A model generated the notes under the pieces. It saw only the letters and a program-made list of their open reading frames with translations. It did no database searches and had not been told where the DNA came from. A stretch of 64,000 nt of DNA from Desulfotruncus arcticus DSM 17038 (GTDB lineage: Bacteria; Bacillota; Desulfotomaculia; Desulfotomaculales; Desulfallaceae), in NCBI RefSeq assembly GCF_900113335.1, contig NZ_FOOX01000002.1, positions 211,635 to 275,634 on the forward strand. Reading direction: 5' to 3'. Positions 8,879 through 17,915 of this stretch are shown piece after piece (position 1 is the first letter of the stretch; each line of letters begins with the position of its first letter). A program made the translations under genes and the position numbers.

Positions 8879-9202
8879 ATAATTTTAAAGGAGGGATATC
8901 ATAGAAACCACAATGATCAAAAATCTTATGTCAAAGTATGAGAATTTACGCAAACAAGAACACTTAAGCCGACAGCAAATGAGTTCATAACATCAAAAGC
9001 AATTTGTCCGCCTCATCACAGTATATGTAGGGTATATTTCAGAATCCATTGCCTGTGTAGGCCATTTTTTGACGATTCAGTGCCCACTTTTTGCTTTATA
9101 CACGCTAAATTGTAAGCAATAAAACCTTCGCGTATTTACTTTTTGAAAGCTTTATTCGATACAAATTTCTTATCATTAATATGCTACTTAATACAAAAAT
9201 GA

Positions 9203-9229
9203 AAGACCTGCCGAAAAAGGGCAGGTCTT
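9203..9229. terminator. Terminator at the end of the first ABC operon
   Basis: AAGACCTGCC/GGCAGGTCTT arms with a short A-rich loop, just downstream of the minus-strand permease. The T-run is weak on both strands. Confidence 0.6.
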
Positions 9230-9241
9230 GAATATGTTATT

Positions 9242-10840
9242 TCATCCAATACTTCGACGCCTGAATCCAATGAACCCAAACCATATAAGCACTACCGTAA
9301 TAACTGTTAGTATAATCAATGGCAGAGTCGCCAATTCATGGATTGGTATACTGTAATGGGCATAGGCGAAGGGCGTCCATTGCAGTGCGGACCATCCTAC
9401 AATTCCGACCTCCCAAAGCATCTCGATGAAGATAAACGCGCTCAATATGAGCCAATTAAGAACGGAAGCGATACGGGGCAGCCAGCCGTACAGCAGTGCG
9501 GCAATGCCGATAATTGTCCAGACGGAAGGGATTTTTGAAAGGCTCATGCCTAACACGCGGGGAAAATGACTGAACTCTCCCGCGGCAATGCTCCATCCCA
9601 GGCCGCAAGCCAAACCGAGGACAAGAAGTATCAACGCGCTGCTTGCAAAAGCAACCGCTAAATAGCTTCCCATCCATTTGACCCGGCTCACGGGTCTTGA
9701 CAATACCATCTCGGCATAATGCTCCTTTTCTTCCTTCCGCAGACGTTGTATCGTCGTGACGGCAAAGACAGATAAACCGCCCATCAGTCCCAGGATGTAG
9801 ATTAGAATGGCAATGAAACCTTCCTGATTGCCCAGCTTTGCCATAGCAGGCGCCCAGGAGGTGTTCATCTGGGCGAACGTGGAACTGATGGCTTCGGATA
9901 TATTGGGCGTACCCACACCCATAGTCCCTCCAAGGTAAGCCATGCCGATTGCCCATGCCAGAATACTGCCTTTATGCTGCCGCCAGGCCAAGGCCATGGG
10001 AGAGTTGAAACGGGGGGAGGCGTTAGCCGAACCTTCTTTCTGTGCGATAAGCCCGGTACCCATGTCACGGCGAACAAGCAGCATATAGGAGAGCATCATC
10101 GGCAGGGCAGAGAGCACGATTAAAACCAACAATGGCCAAGCATGATTTTCCCCAAAGGGAACGGTGATACGGAACCATGCTTCGGGGGCAAGCCAAGCCC
10201 AGCCGGTGCTGCCACCACCCATATTATTAAGAACCATGGCAACCATGGTTAATCCATATACGCCAAATACGCCCCCTCTTGCGCTGCCGCTGTGTTCAAA
10301 AATCTGCGCGCATAATCCGCCGATCCCGGCAAAGATACATCCGGAGGCGGCAAGCGTCAGTCCGGCCAGCAGAGAACCGTTTCCTGCGAGGCCGTTGCCC
10401 ATCAAGGCCGCAGCAGTCAATAAGCCCGCCAGCAGGCTTCCCCCACAGGAAAGAATCAGGGCTGCAGATAGATTGGCGTATCTTCCTACCGGTCTTCCAA
10501 GGATCAATTCATTTCTTCCAGATGCTTCCTCCGTGCGGGTATGCCGAATCATCGTAAGCGCCGCTCCGATCATAACTGCTATGGAAGCTTGCAGCAGGCC
10601 CCGCCACAGGATGGCGCCTTCTATGCTTAACGGAACAATAGGCCCGAGCAAAGAAGCGGTAAGGGGGCTTGCGGACAGTTCAGCGATAAGCACCTGCCAA
10701 TCCGGCATCGCTTTTACGAAGGACATCTGCAACATAATGAGAATCATGGGCAGCAATATCCATATAGGCAGCACTATCCGGTCTCTTCGCAGATAAAGCT
10801 TAAGCAGCTTGCCTGTACCGGCAAAATGATTTTCTTTCAT
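9242..10840 (-). CDS. ABC exporter permease (polyketide/antibiotic exporter type)
   Basis: 532-aa integral membrane protein with about 12 hydrophobic helices in two similar halves, as in the TnrB3-like permeases of ABC-type drug exporters. A cytoplasmic break near residues 255-290 separates the halves. It has no ATP-binding motif. Its start is one base from the end of the ATPase gene, so the two are coupled. It is the last gene of a tetR-ATPase-permease operon next to rph1. The exported compound is not predictable; drug export is inferred from the family and the TetR control. Confidence 0.82.
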   Translation of the reverse strand: MKENHFAGTGKLLKLYLRRDRIVLPIWILLPMILIMLQMSFVKAMPDWQVLIAELSASPLTASLLGPIVPLSIEGAILWRGLLQASIAVMIGAALTMIRHTRTEEASGRNELILGRPVGRYANLSAALILSCGGSLLAGLLTAAALMGNGLAGNGSLLAGLTLAASGCIFAGIGGLCAQIFEHSGSARGGVFGVYGLTMVAMVLNNMGGGSTGWAWLAPEAWFRITVPFGENHAWPLLVLIVLSALPMMLSYMLLVRRDMGTGLIAQKEGSANASPRFNSPMALAWRQHKGSILAWAIGMAYLGGTMGVGTPNISEAISSTFAQMNTSWAPAMAKLGNQEGFIAILIYILGLMGGLSVFAVTTIQRLRKEEKEHYAEMVLSRPVSRVKWMGSYLAVAFASSALILLVLGLACGLGWSIAAGEFSHFPRVLGMSLSKIPSVWTIIGIAALLYGWLPRIASVLNWLILSAFIFIEMLWEVGIVGWSALQWTPFAYAHYSIPIHELATLPLIILTVITVVLIWFGFIGFRRRSIG

Positions 10841-10841
10841 G

Positions 10842-11741
10842 TCAGTTCAACTCCTTTCCCTCAAACTTATCTCCGTAGTGAAGCATGAACAGTTCTTCAA
10901 GAGTGGGCGGTTCCGCCATAAGCGACTTAATACCCATTGGCGCAAGCGCATTCATAACCGCGTCCATGGCATTGGCGTCCACCGAAAAGCGCCACTTTTC
11001 TTCCTTTCGTGATACATCGTGAACCCCTTGCAGTTGATTCAGGTTTGTGGGCTTGGCAAGCTCCACGGTGACGGTTGTGCGTGTTAAATGCCGCAGTTCT
11101 TCAAGGGTGCCGGATTCAACAATTTTTCCCTGTCGGATTATTCCAACTCGGTCGCAAAGCGCTTCTACCTCCGCAAGAATATGGCTGGATAGAAAAACGG
11201 TTTTTCCTTGCTTTTTTACTTCGGAGATACATTCCTGAAAAACCTGCTCCATTAACGGATCAAGGCCGCTGGAAGGTTCATCTAAAATCAACAGCTCCGC
11301 ATCGGCAGCAAAGGCCGAGACCAGCGCCACCTTCTGACGGTTGCCTTTGGAATAACTACGGCATTTTTTCTTTGGGTCAAGCTGGAACCTGTCCAGTAGT
11401 TCCTTGCGGCGAGAGGGATTGATTTTGCCGTGCAAACCGACTAAAAAATCAATCACCTCACCGCCGGTTAGATTTGGCCACAAGGTTACATCTCCCGGTA
11501 CATAGACAAGGCGCTGATGAAGAGTAACAGCATCCTGCCACGGGTCGCCGCCCAGCAGTTTTGCCTCTCCGCCACTTTTACGCAGCATCCCTAAAAAAAT
11601 TCGGATGGTTGTAGATTTTCCTGCTCCATTGGGGCCAATAAATCCATACACCTCGCCTTGTTTTACAGTCAAATCAACTCCGCGTAAAGCCTCCTGCCTT
11701 CCGTAAGACTTAGTGAGTTTTCTTGTTTCAATTACATTCAT
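10842..11741 (-). CDS. ABC exporter ATP-binding protein
   Basis: ATPase subunit for the downstream permease. It carries Walker A GPNGAGKST, a degenerate signature YSKGNRQKV and Walker B LLILDEPSSGLD, followed by a ~70-residue C-terminal extension typical of drug-export ATPases. Start: GGAGGG lies 7 bases before ATG 11741 (MNVIETRKL). Longer readings from 11744 or TTG 11756 run into the ribosome site. The upstream tetR stop lies 15 bases before this start, so the genes are tightly coupled. Confidence 0.9.
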   Translation of the reverse strand: MNVIETRKLTKSYGRQEALRGVDLTVKQGEVYGFIGPNGAGKSTTIRIFLGMLRKSGGEAKLLGGDPWQDAVTLHQRLVYVPGDVTLWPNLTGGEVIDFLVGLHGKINPSRRKELLDRFQLDPKKKCRSYSKGNRQKVALVSAFAADAELLILDEPSSGLDPLMEQVFQECISEVKKQGKTVFLSSHILAEVEALCDRVGIIRQGKIVESGTLEELRHLTRTTVTVELAKPTNLNQLQGVHDVSRKEEKWRFSVDANAMDAVMNALAPMGIKSLMAEPPTLEELFMLHYGDKFEGKELN

Positions 11742-11756
11742 CATAATACCCTCCAA

Positions 11757-12380
11757 TCATTTATAATAGGTTTTTCGCAACTCGTTCAGATAACCGTCAA
11801 ACTCTGTACGGATTTTTTCAAAATCAAACTCCAGGATATCCGAACTCTTAAATTGCTCCAGTATTTGATCTGCGTATCCGCCTACCGCCCAGAAAATCAA
11901 TTGCTTTGCTTTTTCCATATCCAACTCGCTGCGGAAGCGTGATGTATCTATATCGCCATAAAACCGTTCAAAACTGCTGGCTTCCACCATTTTACGCCTT
12001 TTTACCAAGTCATCCTTCACCACTTCGGAATCGGTAAAAACCGCAACCCTTATGAAATCAAAAATCCACGGATATTTTTGCATTACCTGAATTTTAAGCA
12101 GGCAAGTCTGCCGCAAACGCTCAAAAATATCCTTTTCACTTAGGTCGATCCGGTCGAAATACTCTCTACCTAAAATGTCCAAGCAATAATCGTAAAGGAA
12201 AAGGAAAAAATCCTTTTTACTGTTGACATAGTGAAACATCAATGGCTTTGAGATGCCGGACTCCTTGGCAATAACATTGGTTGACGCATCATCAAAGCCT
12301 TTTTTGGCAAATTCCTTGAGTGCAGCATTCAAAATAACAATCCGTCTTTCAGGCTCTAAACTCAAAAATTTTGAAAACAT
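11757..12380 (-). CDS. TetR-family repressor of the ABC exporter operon
   Basis: 207-aa one-component repressor. The N-terminal HTH is clear (ALKEFAKKGFDDASTNVIAKES then KPLMFHYVNSKKDFF); the rest is the helical ligand domain. Start ATG 12380 (MFSKFLSLEPERR) is preferred because AGAAGGTGA lies just before it; ATG 12398 has no ribosome site. It is the first gene of the exporter operon, behind a promoter carrying two copies of TTACCTAATAGGTCAA. Autoregulation relieved by the exported drug is inferred. Confidence 0.88.
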   Translation of the reverse strand: MFSKFLSLEPERRIVILNAALKEFAKKGFDDASTNVIAKESGISKPLMFHYVNSKKDFFLFLYDYCLDILGREYFDRIDLSEKDIFERLRQTCLLKIQVMQKYPWIFDFIRVAVFTDSEVVKDDLVKRRKMVEASSFERFYGDIDTSRFRSELDMEKAKQLIFWAVGGYADQILEQFKSSDILEFDFEKIRTEFDGYLNELRKTYYK

Positions 12381-12425
12381 AGTAGTCACCTTCTTCATAA
12401 TTATTTATAATCTTTAACTAATAAG

Positions 12426-12482
12426 TCCATTTACCTAATAGGTCAACACCTGCATTATATATCCATTTACCTAATAGGTCAA
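12426..12482 (-). promoter_or_regulatory. tetR-ABC promoter with two operator copies
   Basis: On the minus strand TTGACC, 17 bases, TATAAT form a near-consensus sigma-A promoter. The 21-bp repeat ending TTACCTAATAGGTCAA occurs at 12426-12446 and 12462-12482, 36 bp apart. Its core ACCTA-N-TAGGT is palindromic. One copy covers the -35 and spacer and the other lies at or just after +1. Confidence 0.85.
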
Positions 12483-12539
12483 TAGATATTAACAAATCTA
12501 GCCCTCACCAGGCGCTACGGTCACTAAGGTCGCAAATTG

Positions 12540-13005
12540 TGACGAAGAAAGTGCGGCACGTATTTGAAGCAGACATCCGTGGCTACTTTAACCATATTAA
12601 CCATCGGTGGTTTAATTAAAATGATAAAGCAGCGTATTGCCGACCCGGTCATTATTAAGATGATAGGGAAATGGCTTAAAGCTGGCGTTATGCAAAACAG
12701 GAGTAGTTTGGCGCAATGAAGAAGGAACACCCCAGGGCGGATTATGCTAAGCTTTGCATAAGGCGGACCATTAAGTCCTCTTTGGAAGGTGCAAACATAA
12801 GAAAAGGCTACTGGCGTTGTGCCCGTAACCCGATTATTACCAAAGCCATCTCTGCCGAAAAACTTAAGAAGGCTGGATATTTTAATTTTCTTCAATACTA
12901 TGAGTCTGTTCGTACGTAAACTTGGGAGGAACCGTATACCGAACGGTACGTGCGGTTCTGTGGGAGGTCGGCTACTCAACTAATGGGTAGCCTCCTACCC
13001 GATTT
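12540..13005 (+). mobile_element. Decayed group II intron
   Basis: Remnant of a group II intron reverse transcriptase/maturase. Pieces in different frames read FEADIRGYFNHINH (RT motif), RIADPVIIKMIGKWLKAGVM and, after a damaged TPQGG region, RKGYWRCARNPIITKA with a C-terminal tail. The following bases (about 12927-13000) resemble intron domain V/VI: a GAACCGTATACC... hairpin with TACGTGCGGTTCTGTGGGAG, then a short stem ending GCCTCCTACCC. Frameshifts and internal deletions make it inactive. The 5' part of the intron is missing. Confidence 0.7.
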
Positions 13006-13070
13006 CTTTCTACACCCGATTTTTGCCCATTTTTAGCTCCAAAACCACAACATCTTGTGGTTGAATCGCC

Positions 13071-13165
13071 TTACTTTCTCTTATCACTACAATACGTCAT
13101 CATTATTATACTCTCAACATGACTGGTATGAGGAAATATATCCACCGGCAAAATCACCCCGGTTT
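13071..13165 (-). pseudogene. C-terminal scrap of an RlmD/TrmA-family RNA uracil methyltransferase
   Basis: The minus strand reads GVILPVDIFPHTSHVES followed by IIMMTYCSDKRK and TAA. PVDxFPHTxHVE is the hallmark C-terminus of RlmD/RumA-type 23S rRNA (uracil-5) methyltransferases. The rest of the gene is absent. 13166-13300 shows nothing recognisable. Confidence 0.7.
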
Positions 13166-13301
13166 CGCATTTTTCACTTCTATTGTACCATTTAAAATCA
13201 AAATCCTGTCCCAAAGTGTAAATAGTGCTACGCTTGCAACGATAAATACTTCGGTACCTGTTGCATTCGCTGCAGAGTAGTGCTGGAAGTACACAAATAT
13301 A

Positions 13302-13352
13302 TTGACCATGTGGTCAGCATGTGTTATATTTATACTGACCACATGGTTAGTA
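13302..13352 (+). promoter_or_regulatory. Promoter with two palindromic TetR operators
   Basis: TTGACC (13302) and TATATT (13325-13330) are 17 bases apart. TTGACCATGTGGTCAG overlaps the -35, and CTGACCACATGGTTAG (13335-13350) lies around +5. Each has GACCA/TGGT arms. They precede the tetR at 13375. Confidence 0.85.
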
Positions 13353-13374
13353 TAACTGAGAGGTGGCATCGCCC

Positions 13375-13986
13375 TTGCCTTTACAGCTTTACGATAAAGA
13401 GCAAATTCTGGACGCCTGTTTGGCTGTGTTTGCCCGCCACGGGTATAAAAATACTTCGACCGTGATGCTGGCGGAGGCGGCCGGCGTATCCAAGGCGCTG
13501 ATTTTTCACCATTTCAAGAGCAAAAAAGAGTTGTATCTCAGCATTTTGGATCGGTGTTTTGAAAAAGTGAGAACGGAACTTAATGTTGACGCCCTGCCGG
13601 AATACCGGGATTTCTTTGAAGCCCTGGACAAATTCAGCCTCATAAAACTCGATTACTTTCTAAAGCATCCCGATATGTACAAAGTGTTGGTAGAAGCCTT
13701 TTATGAGACGCCGGATGAATTGAAGGAGGATATTGAAGAAAAGTATGACGCGCTAATTGCCGATAAGGACAAGATAATGGAGCGGTTGTTTGAAAAGGTT
13801 CCGCTCAAAGAGGGCGTGGACCGCAGGCAGGCATTTGAACTGATCATGATCACACTGGATCATTTTGAAAAAAAGTATTTATCCCAAATGACGGATTTAT
13901 ACATTTTGGATCAAACGTATTTAAAAAACATTCTCAACGAGATAAACAGTTTTCTAAGCATGATCCGTTATGGAATCGAAAAGTAA
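13375..13986 (+). CDS. TetR-family regulator upstream of rph2
   Basis: 203-aa repressor with HTH CLAVFARHGYKNTSTVMLAEA then GVSKALIFHHFKSKKELY, and a helical ligand domain. Start chosen as TTG 13375 because AGAGGTGG ends 8 bases before it; the alternative GTG 13363 overlaps that ribosome site. Two palindromic operators straddle its promoter, so it is likely autoregulated. It ends 131 bases before rph2, which has its own leader. Whether it controls rph2 is open: the rph2 leader contains no copy of the GACCA/TGGT operator. Confidence 0.87.
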   Translation: MPLQLYDKEQILDACLAVFARHGYKNTSTVMLAEAAGVSKALIFHHFKSKKELYLSILDRCFEKVRTELNVDALPEYRDFFEALDKFSLIKLDYFLKHPDMYKVLVEAFYETPDELKEDIEEKYDALIADKDKIMERLFEKVPLKEGVDRRQAFELIMITLDHFEKKYLSQMTDLYILDQTYLKNILNEINSFLSMIRYGIEK

Positions 13987-14014
13987 CCTGCAATCGCATC
14001 AAAGAACTCAGTTG

Positions 14015-14117
14015 TGAAATAACGGATTATTACAAAATAATTAGCACAGTATATGTAGAGAATGAATAAAATTACTTTTGTATACCTCATTTACGACACT
14101 TTAAGGAGGGAACCCAT
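14015..14117 (+). promoter_or_regulatory. Duplicated 103-bp leader of rph2
   Basis: Almost identical to 5989-6091 before rph1, at exactly the same distance from the ATG. The two rph genes were therefore duplicated with their promoter and should respond to the same signal. Confidence 0.6.
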
Positions 14118-16745
14118 ATGAATTCATATGTGCTAGGTTTCCGGGAGATCGACAAAACAAAACTCATGGTTGTCGGGGGTAAAGGTTTAAACCTGGGGGA
14201 ACTGTCAAGGATTGAGGGAATACGGGTGCCGGAGGGGTTTTGCGTCACCACCGGGGCGTATAAAAAAACGATCGAGCATAACGAAGAATTTAACACCTTG
14301 CTGGATCAATTATCAGCTCTAAAGGTGGAGGACAGGGAAAAAATCGGTGCCATCAGCGGCAAAATCCGTGAGGTAATCGAAGGGCTAGAGATCGCCAAGG
14401 ACATCGAGGAAGCAATTATTAGCTATCTCGCCAAGCTTGGCGAGGAACATGCCTATGCCGTGCGTTCCAGTGCCACTGCGGAGGATCTGCCGCTGGCCTC
14501 CTTTGCGGGCCAGCAGGATACGTATTTGAACATCACAGGAAAAGATGCGATTTTGCAGCATATCAGCAAGTGCTGGGCTTCGCTGTTCACGGACCGGGCG
14601 GTGATCTACCGCATGCAAAACGGTTTTAACCACCGCAAGGTCTATCTGTCCGTAGTCATCCAGCGGATGGTTTTCCCGCAGGCATCGGGGATTATGTTTA
14701 CAGCCGATCCCGTTACTTTCAACAGGAAGGTGCTGTCCATTGATGCCGGCTTCGGGCTTGGCGAAGCCCTGGTCTCCGGCCTGGTGAACGCTGACATTTA
14801 TAAGGTGCGGGAAGGCAGGATCGTCGATAAAAAGGTATCCACCAAGAGGCTGGCCGTTTACGCACTTGAAGATGGCGGCACGGAGGAACGGGAGCTCGAA
14901 CCCGGACTGCAGAATATGCAGGCGCTTACGGACGAGCAGATTCTGCAGCTCGAGCGCATGGGCAGAAAGATTGAGGTCTATTTTGGCAGCCCGCAGGACA
15001 TCGAATGGTGTATTAGTGAAGATGCAATTTTCGTCGTTCAGAGCCGCCCCATCACTACCTTATACCCTATACCGGACGTTAACGATGGGCAGAACCGGGT
15101 CTATATGTCGATGGGACATCAACAGATGATGACTGATCCCATCAAACCGTTGGGCATGTCCTTCTTTCAGTTTTTATCTGAAAATTACCCATTACGTAAA
15201 GCCGGCGGAAGGCTGTTTGTCGATGTATCGCATGATATGGCCTCCACCATTGGCCGCAGGATTTTACTCAGTGCCATGATGGGTAAGAACGACCCGCTGA
15301 TGCAAAACGCGTTCAAAAGTATCATTCAGCGAAAAGATTTTATGAAATCATTGCCGCGCGGCCAGAGAATTTTCAGCCTGCGCACCGAGGGAATGTCCGG
15401 AGCCATGTTTATTGAAGCCTTCAAGATTTACCGCCAAAACGACGTCGAGATCGTTTACAATCTTATTTCCCGCAGCGAGGCGTCGATTAAAGAGGTGCAG
15501 CAAAAGATTGCCGGCTTGTCCGGGGAGGAACTGTTAGCTTTTATTGTAGAGGACAATAAGCGATTAAAAGAAGTCTTGTATCAGCCACGAAGCTTTGGAG
15601 CGATAATGGCCGGAGTGTACGCGGCGGAATGGATCAATAAGAAAATGGAAAAATGGTTGGGGGAAAAGCACGCGGCCGACACGCTTTCCCAATCGGTAGC
15701 CAACAATATTACATCCGAAATGGGCCTGGCGCTGCTGGATGTAGCGGACGTGGTCCGTCAATATCCGGCGGTGATTGAATATTTTCATCAGGCCGATGAT
15801 GAAACCTTTTTTGAGGATCTGGCCAAACTGGAGGGCGGCGAAGCTGTTAGCCAATCCATCCGGGCGTACCTGGAAAAGTACGGCATGCGTTGTTCCGGCG
15901 AGATCGATATCACCAGGCCCCGTTGGAACGAACAGCCTACCGCACTCATTCCCATGATTCTCAGCAACATTAAAAATTTTGAGCCCAATGCAAGCAGCGT
16001 TAAATTTGAGCAGGGGCGGCGGGAAGCAGAGCAAAAGGAACGGGAGCTGTTAAGCCGCCTGGAGCAATTGCCCGGCGGCAAACAAAAGGCCGCTAAGACC
16101 AAAAAGATGATCAGCGTTATGCGCAACTTTATCGGCTACCGGGAATATCCCAAGTATTCCTTTATCCAGCGTTACTGGGTTTATAAGCAGGCTCTGCTGA
16201 AGGAGGCCGACAGGCTCGTGCAAAAGGGGGTCATCCGGGAGAAGGAGGATATCTACTATCTATCCCTGGAGGAACTCCGGGAGGCCGTTCGCACAAACCG
16301 GCTGGACTACAGCATTATTAGCGGGAGAAAAGAGGAGTACGAGGTATATGAAAAACTGATGCCGCCGCGGGTGCTGACGTCCGAGGGCGAGGTCGTGTCC
16401 GGCGTGTACAGCACCGGCAATATCCCCGATGGCGCCCTGGCGGGCATACCGGTTTCAGCCGGCGTCATCGAGGGCCGGGCCAGAGTCGTTTTAAAAATGG
16501 CGGACGCCGACTTGGAGGAAGGCGATATTTTGGTCACCTCATTCACCGACCCTAGCTGGACCCCGGTATTTGTATCCGTCAAAGGCCTGGTGACGGAAGT
16601 GGGCGGGCTGATGACCCACGGTGCCGTTATTGCGCGGGAATACGGCCTTCCGGCGGTGGTAAGCGTGGAAAACGCCACCAAACTGATCAAAGACGGGCAG
16701 CGCATCCGTGTGAACGGCACGGAAGGATATGTAGAAGTGATGTGA
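14118..16745 (+). CDS. rph: Rifampin phosphotransferase RPH, copy 2
   Basis: 875-aa rifamycin-inactivating enzyme with the same three domains as rph1 and the catalytic His at about residue 834 in GGLMTHGAVIAREYG. Its C-terminus ends GYVEVM, the normal family end. The first ~900 bp and the last few hundred bp are nearly identical to rph1, while roughly 15010-16300 has many substitutions (e.g. SENYPLRKAGG for AGDFPMRKAGG). The rifampin-binding domain is thus the divergent part, which could mean altered drug range or gene conversion of the flanks. AAGGAGGGA precedes the ATG. A terminator follows at 16847. Confidence 0.9.
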   Translation: MNSYVLGFREIDKTKLMVVGGKGLNLGELSRIEGIRVPEGFCVTTGAYKKTIEHNEEFNTLLDQLSALKVEDREKIGAISGKIREVIEGLEIAKDIEEAIISYLAKLGEEHAYAVRSSATAEDLPLASFAGQQDTYLNITGKDAILQHISKCWASLFTDRAVIYRMQNGFNHRKVYLSVVIQRMVFPQASGIMFTADPVTFNRKVLSIDAGFGLGEALVSGLVNADIYKVREGRIVDKKVSTKRLAVYALEDGGTEERELEPGLQNMQALTDEQILQLERMGRKIEVYFGSPQDIEWCISEDAIFVVQSRPITTLYPIPDVNDGQNRVYMSMGHQQMMTDPIKPLGMSFFQFLSENYPLRKAGGRLFVDVSHDMASTIGRRILLSAMMGKNDPLMQNAFKSIIQRKDFMKSLPRGQRIFSLRTEGMSGAMFIEAFKIYRQNDVEIVYNLISRSEASIKEVQQKIAGLSGEELLAFIVEDNKRLKEVLYQPRSFGAIMAGVYAAEWINKKMEKWLGEKHAADTLSQSVANNITSEMGLALLDVADVVRQYPAVIEYFHQADDETFFEDLAKLEGGEAVSQSIRAYLEKYGMRCSGEIDITRPRWNEQPTALIPMILSNIKNFEPNASSVKFEQGRREAEQKERELLSRLEQLPGGKQKAAKTKKMISVMRNFIGYREYPKYSFIQRYWVYKQALLKEADRLVQKGVIREKEDIYYLSLEELREAVRTNRLDYSIISGRKEEYEVYEKLMPPRVLTSEGEVVSGVYSTGNIPDGALAGIPVSAGVIEGRARVVLKMADADLEEGDILVTSFTDPSWTPVFVSVKGLVTEVGGLMTHGAVIAREYGLPAVVSVENATKLIKDGQRIRVNGTEGYVEVM

Positions 16746-16747
16746 GT

Positions 16748-16777
16748 GTTAACGTAAACGAATGTGGGCGATCATAA
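16748..16777. repeat. Core of the TTAACGTAAACGAATGTGGG repeat
   Basis: This ~29-bp core recurs within the longer duplicated segments at 22935-23057 and 45380-45500. Here it follows the rph2 stop at once. Between it and the terminator a frame reads VTRRLQIENALAKLSADIE and stops, perhaps the tail of a lost gene. Confidence 0.7.
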
Positions 16778-16846
16778 GCAAAGGCTGTTACCCGGCGCCT
16801 GCAGATTGAAAATGCTTTGGCCAAACTAAGCGCGGATATAGAGTAA

Positions 16847-16890
16847 AACACAGGCTGCGGCAATATGCCGCTAGGCCTGTGTTATTTTTT
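16847..16890 (+). terminator. Terminator after rph2
   Basis: AACACAGGC/GCCTGTGTT outer arms with an inner GCGGC/GCCGC stem, followed by ATTTTTT. Confidence 0.85.
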
Positions 16891-16998
16891 ATCGTAATAC
16901 AGAGTACGGGGAAAGTTAATGAATATACCATGGAAAGCCCCAAGTTGCTCTGCCTGTTGGAACACCCGCTTGTATGGAGAAAAAGTATAACAGAGATA

Positions 16999-17054
16999 TT
17001 GACTGATGAGTCAATGTTATGGTAATATCCAAATTGACCTGGTAGTCAATTTGG
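16999..17054 (+). promoter_or_regulatory. Promoter and two palindromic operators of the second ABC operon
   Basis: TTGACTGATGAGTCAA (16999-17014) is a palindrome covering a TTGACT -35; the -10 is GTAATA at 17022-17027 after 17 bases. A larger palindrome with CCAAATTGAC/GTCAATTTGG arms spans 17029-17054 at about +1. Likely sites for the TetR at the end of the operon. Confidence 0.8.
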
Positions 17055-17069
17055 ATTGGAGGGAGTAAA

Positions 17070-17915
17070 CTGAAAGCGATAGATGTTAAGAATTTGACTT
17101 TTTCATATGACCGACAGATCAAGGCGGTGGATGACATTTCATTTACCGTTGAAAAAGGTGAGGTTTTTGGCTTTTTGGGACCCAGCGGCGCGGGAAAGTC
17201 AACAACCATTAAACTGTTGACACGCCTTATTGTGCCGCAAGCAAATAGCGTTTTTATCCTGGGGCGGGATATGGCAAAAGTGGACTATAAGTTTATGCGC
17301 AAAATTGGTATTTCATTTGAAAATGATGTTCTTTACCCTACCTTGACGGGTTACGAAAATCTATATTTCCATGCCAAGTTGTACGGCATCAACAAACAGG
17401 AAATTGAAGATGTAATGAAGACTTTGGATATTTTTGATGCCCGCGATAAGCCTGCCGCCCAATATTCAAAAGGAATGAAGACTCGTCTGGTACTGGCCCG
17501 GGCATTGGTTACCAGGCCGGAAATACTATTTCTTGATGAGCCTACAGGTGGTATGGACCCGGATATCGCCGCCTATGTACGAAAGGTGCTGAAAGATTTG
17601 AACAACCAGGGTACCACAATGTTTGTAACCACTCATGATATGCACGAAGCGGAGCAGCTTTGTGACAGGATTGCTTTTTTTAACAGCGGCAAGATTGTAG
17701 ATATTGACACACCCGAATCCTACAAGAAACGATATGGTGAAAGCCGCATCTCGTTTACAGTTGGCGACAAGATTATAGCAGTTGACAGAAAAAACAAAGA
17801 GGAACTTTTGAGGTTGATTGACCAGGATCAATGGAATAGTATCCACAGCCAGGAAGCAACTCTTGAAGACATATTCATTAAAGTAGTAGGTCGTGGATTG
17901 AAGGATGGTGAATAA
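17070..17915 (+). CDS. ABC exporter ATP-binding protein, CTG start
   Basis: 281-aa ATPase with Walker A GPSGAGKST, signature YSKGMKTRL and Walker B ILFLDEPTGGMD. The N-terminus seen in relatives (KAIDVKNLTFSYD) is reached only by starting at CTG 17070, which follows GGAGGGAG by 4 bases; no ATG or GTG is available in frame. TTG 17094 would cut off the first beta-strand and has no ribosome site. First of four coupled genes (ATPase, two membrane proteins, TetR). Heterodimeric-permease drug or lipid exporter by family; substrate unknown. Confidence 0.87.
   Translation: MKAIDVKNLTFSYDRQIKAVDDISFTVEKGEVFGFLGPSGAGKSTTIKLLTRLIVPQANSVFILGRDMAKVDYKFMRKIGISFENDVLYPTLTGYENLYFHAKLYGINKQEIEDVMKTLDIFDARDKPAAQYSKGMKTRLVLARALVTRPEILFLDEPTGGMDPDIAAYVRKVLKDLNNQGTTMFVTTHDMHEAEQLCDRIAFFNSGKIVDIDTPESYKKRYGESRISFTVGDKIIAVDRKNKEELLRLIDQDQWNSIHSQEATLEDIFIKVVGRGLKDGE

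Noticed and set aside
8913..8990. 25-codon frame after AAAGGAGG
   Set aside because: Too short, no family, starts with ATA or an internal ATG; likely a remnant.
12524..12979. 151-codon minus-strand frame opposite the intron
   Set aside because: The plus strand carries clear reverse-transcriptase motifs; the opposite frame is a shadow.
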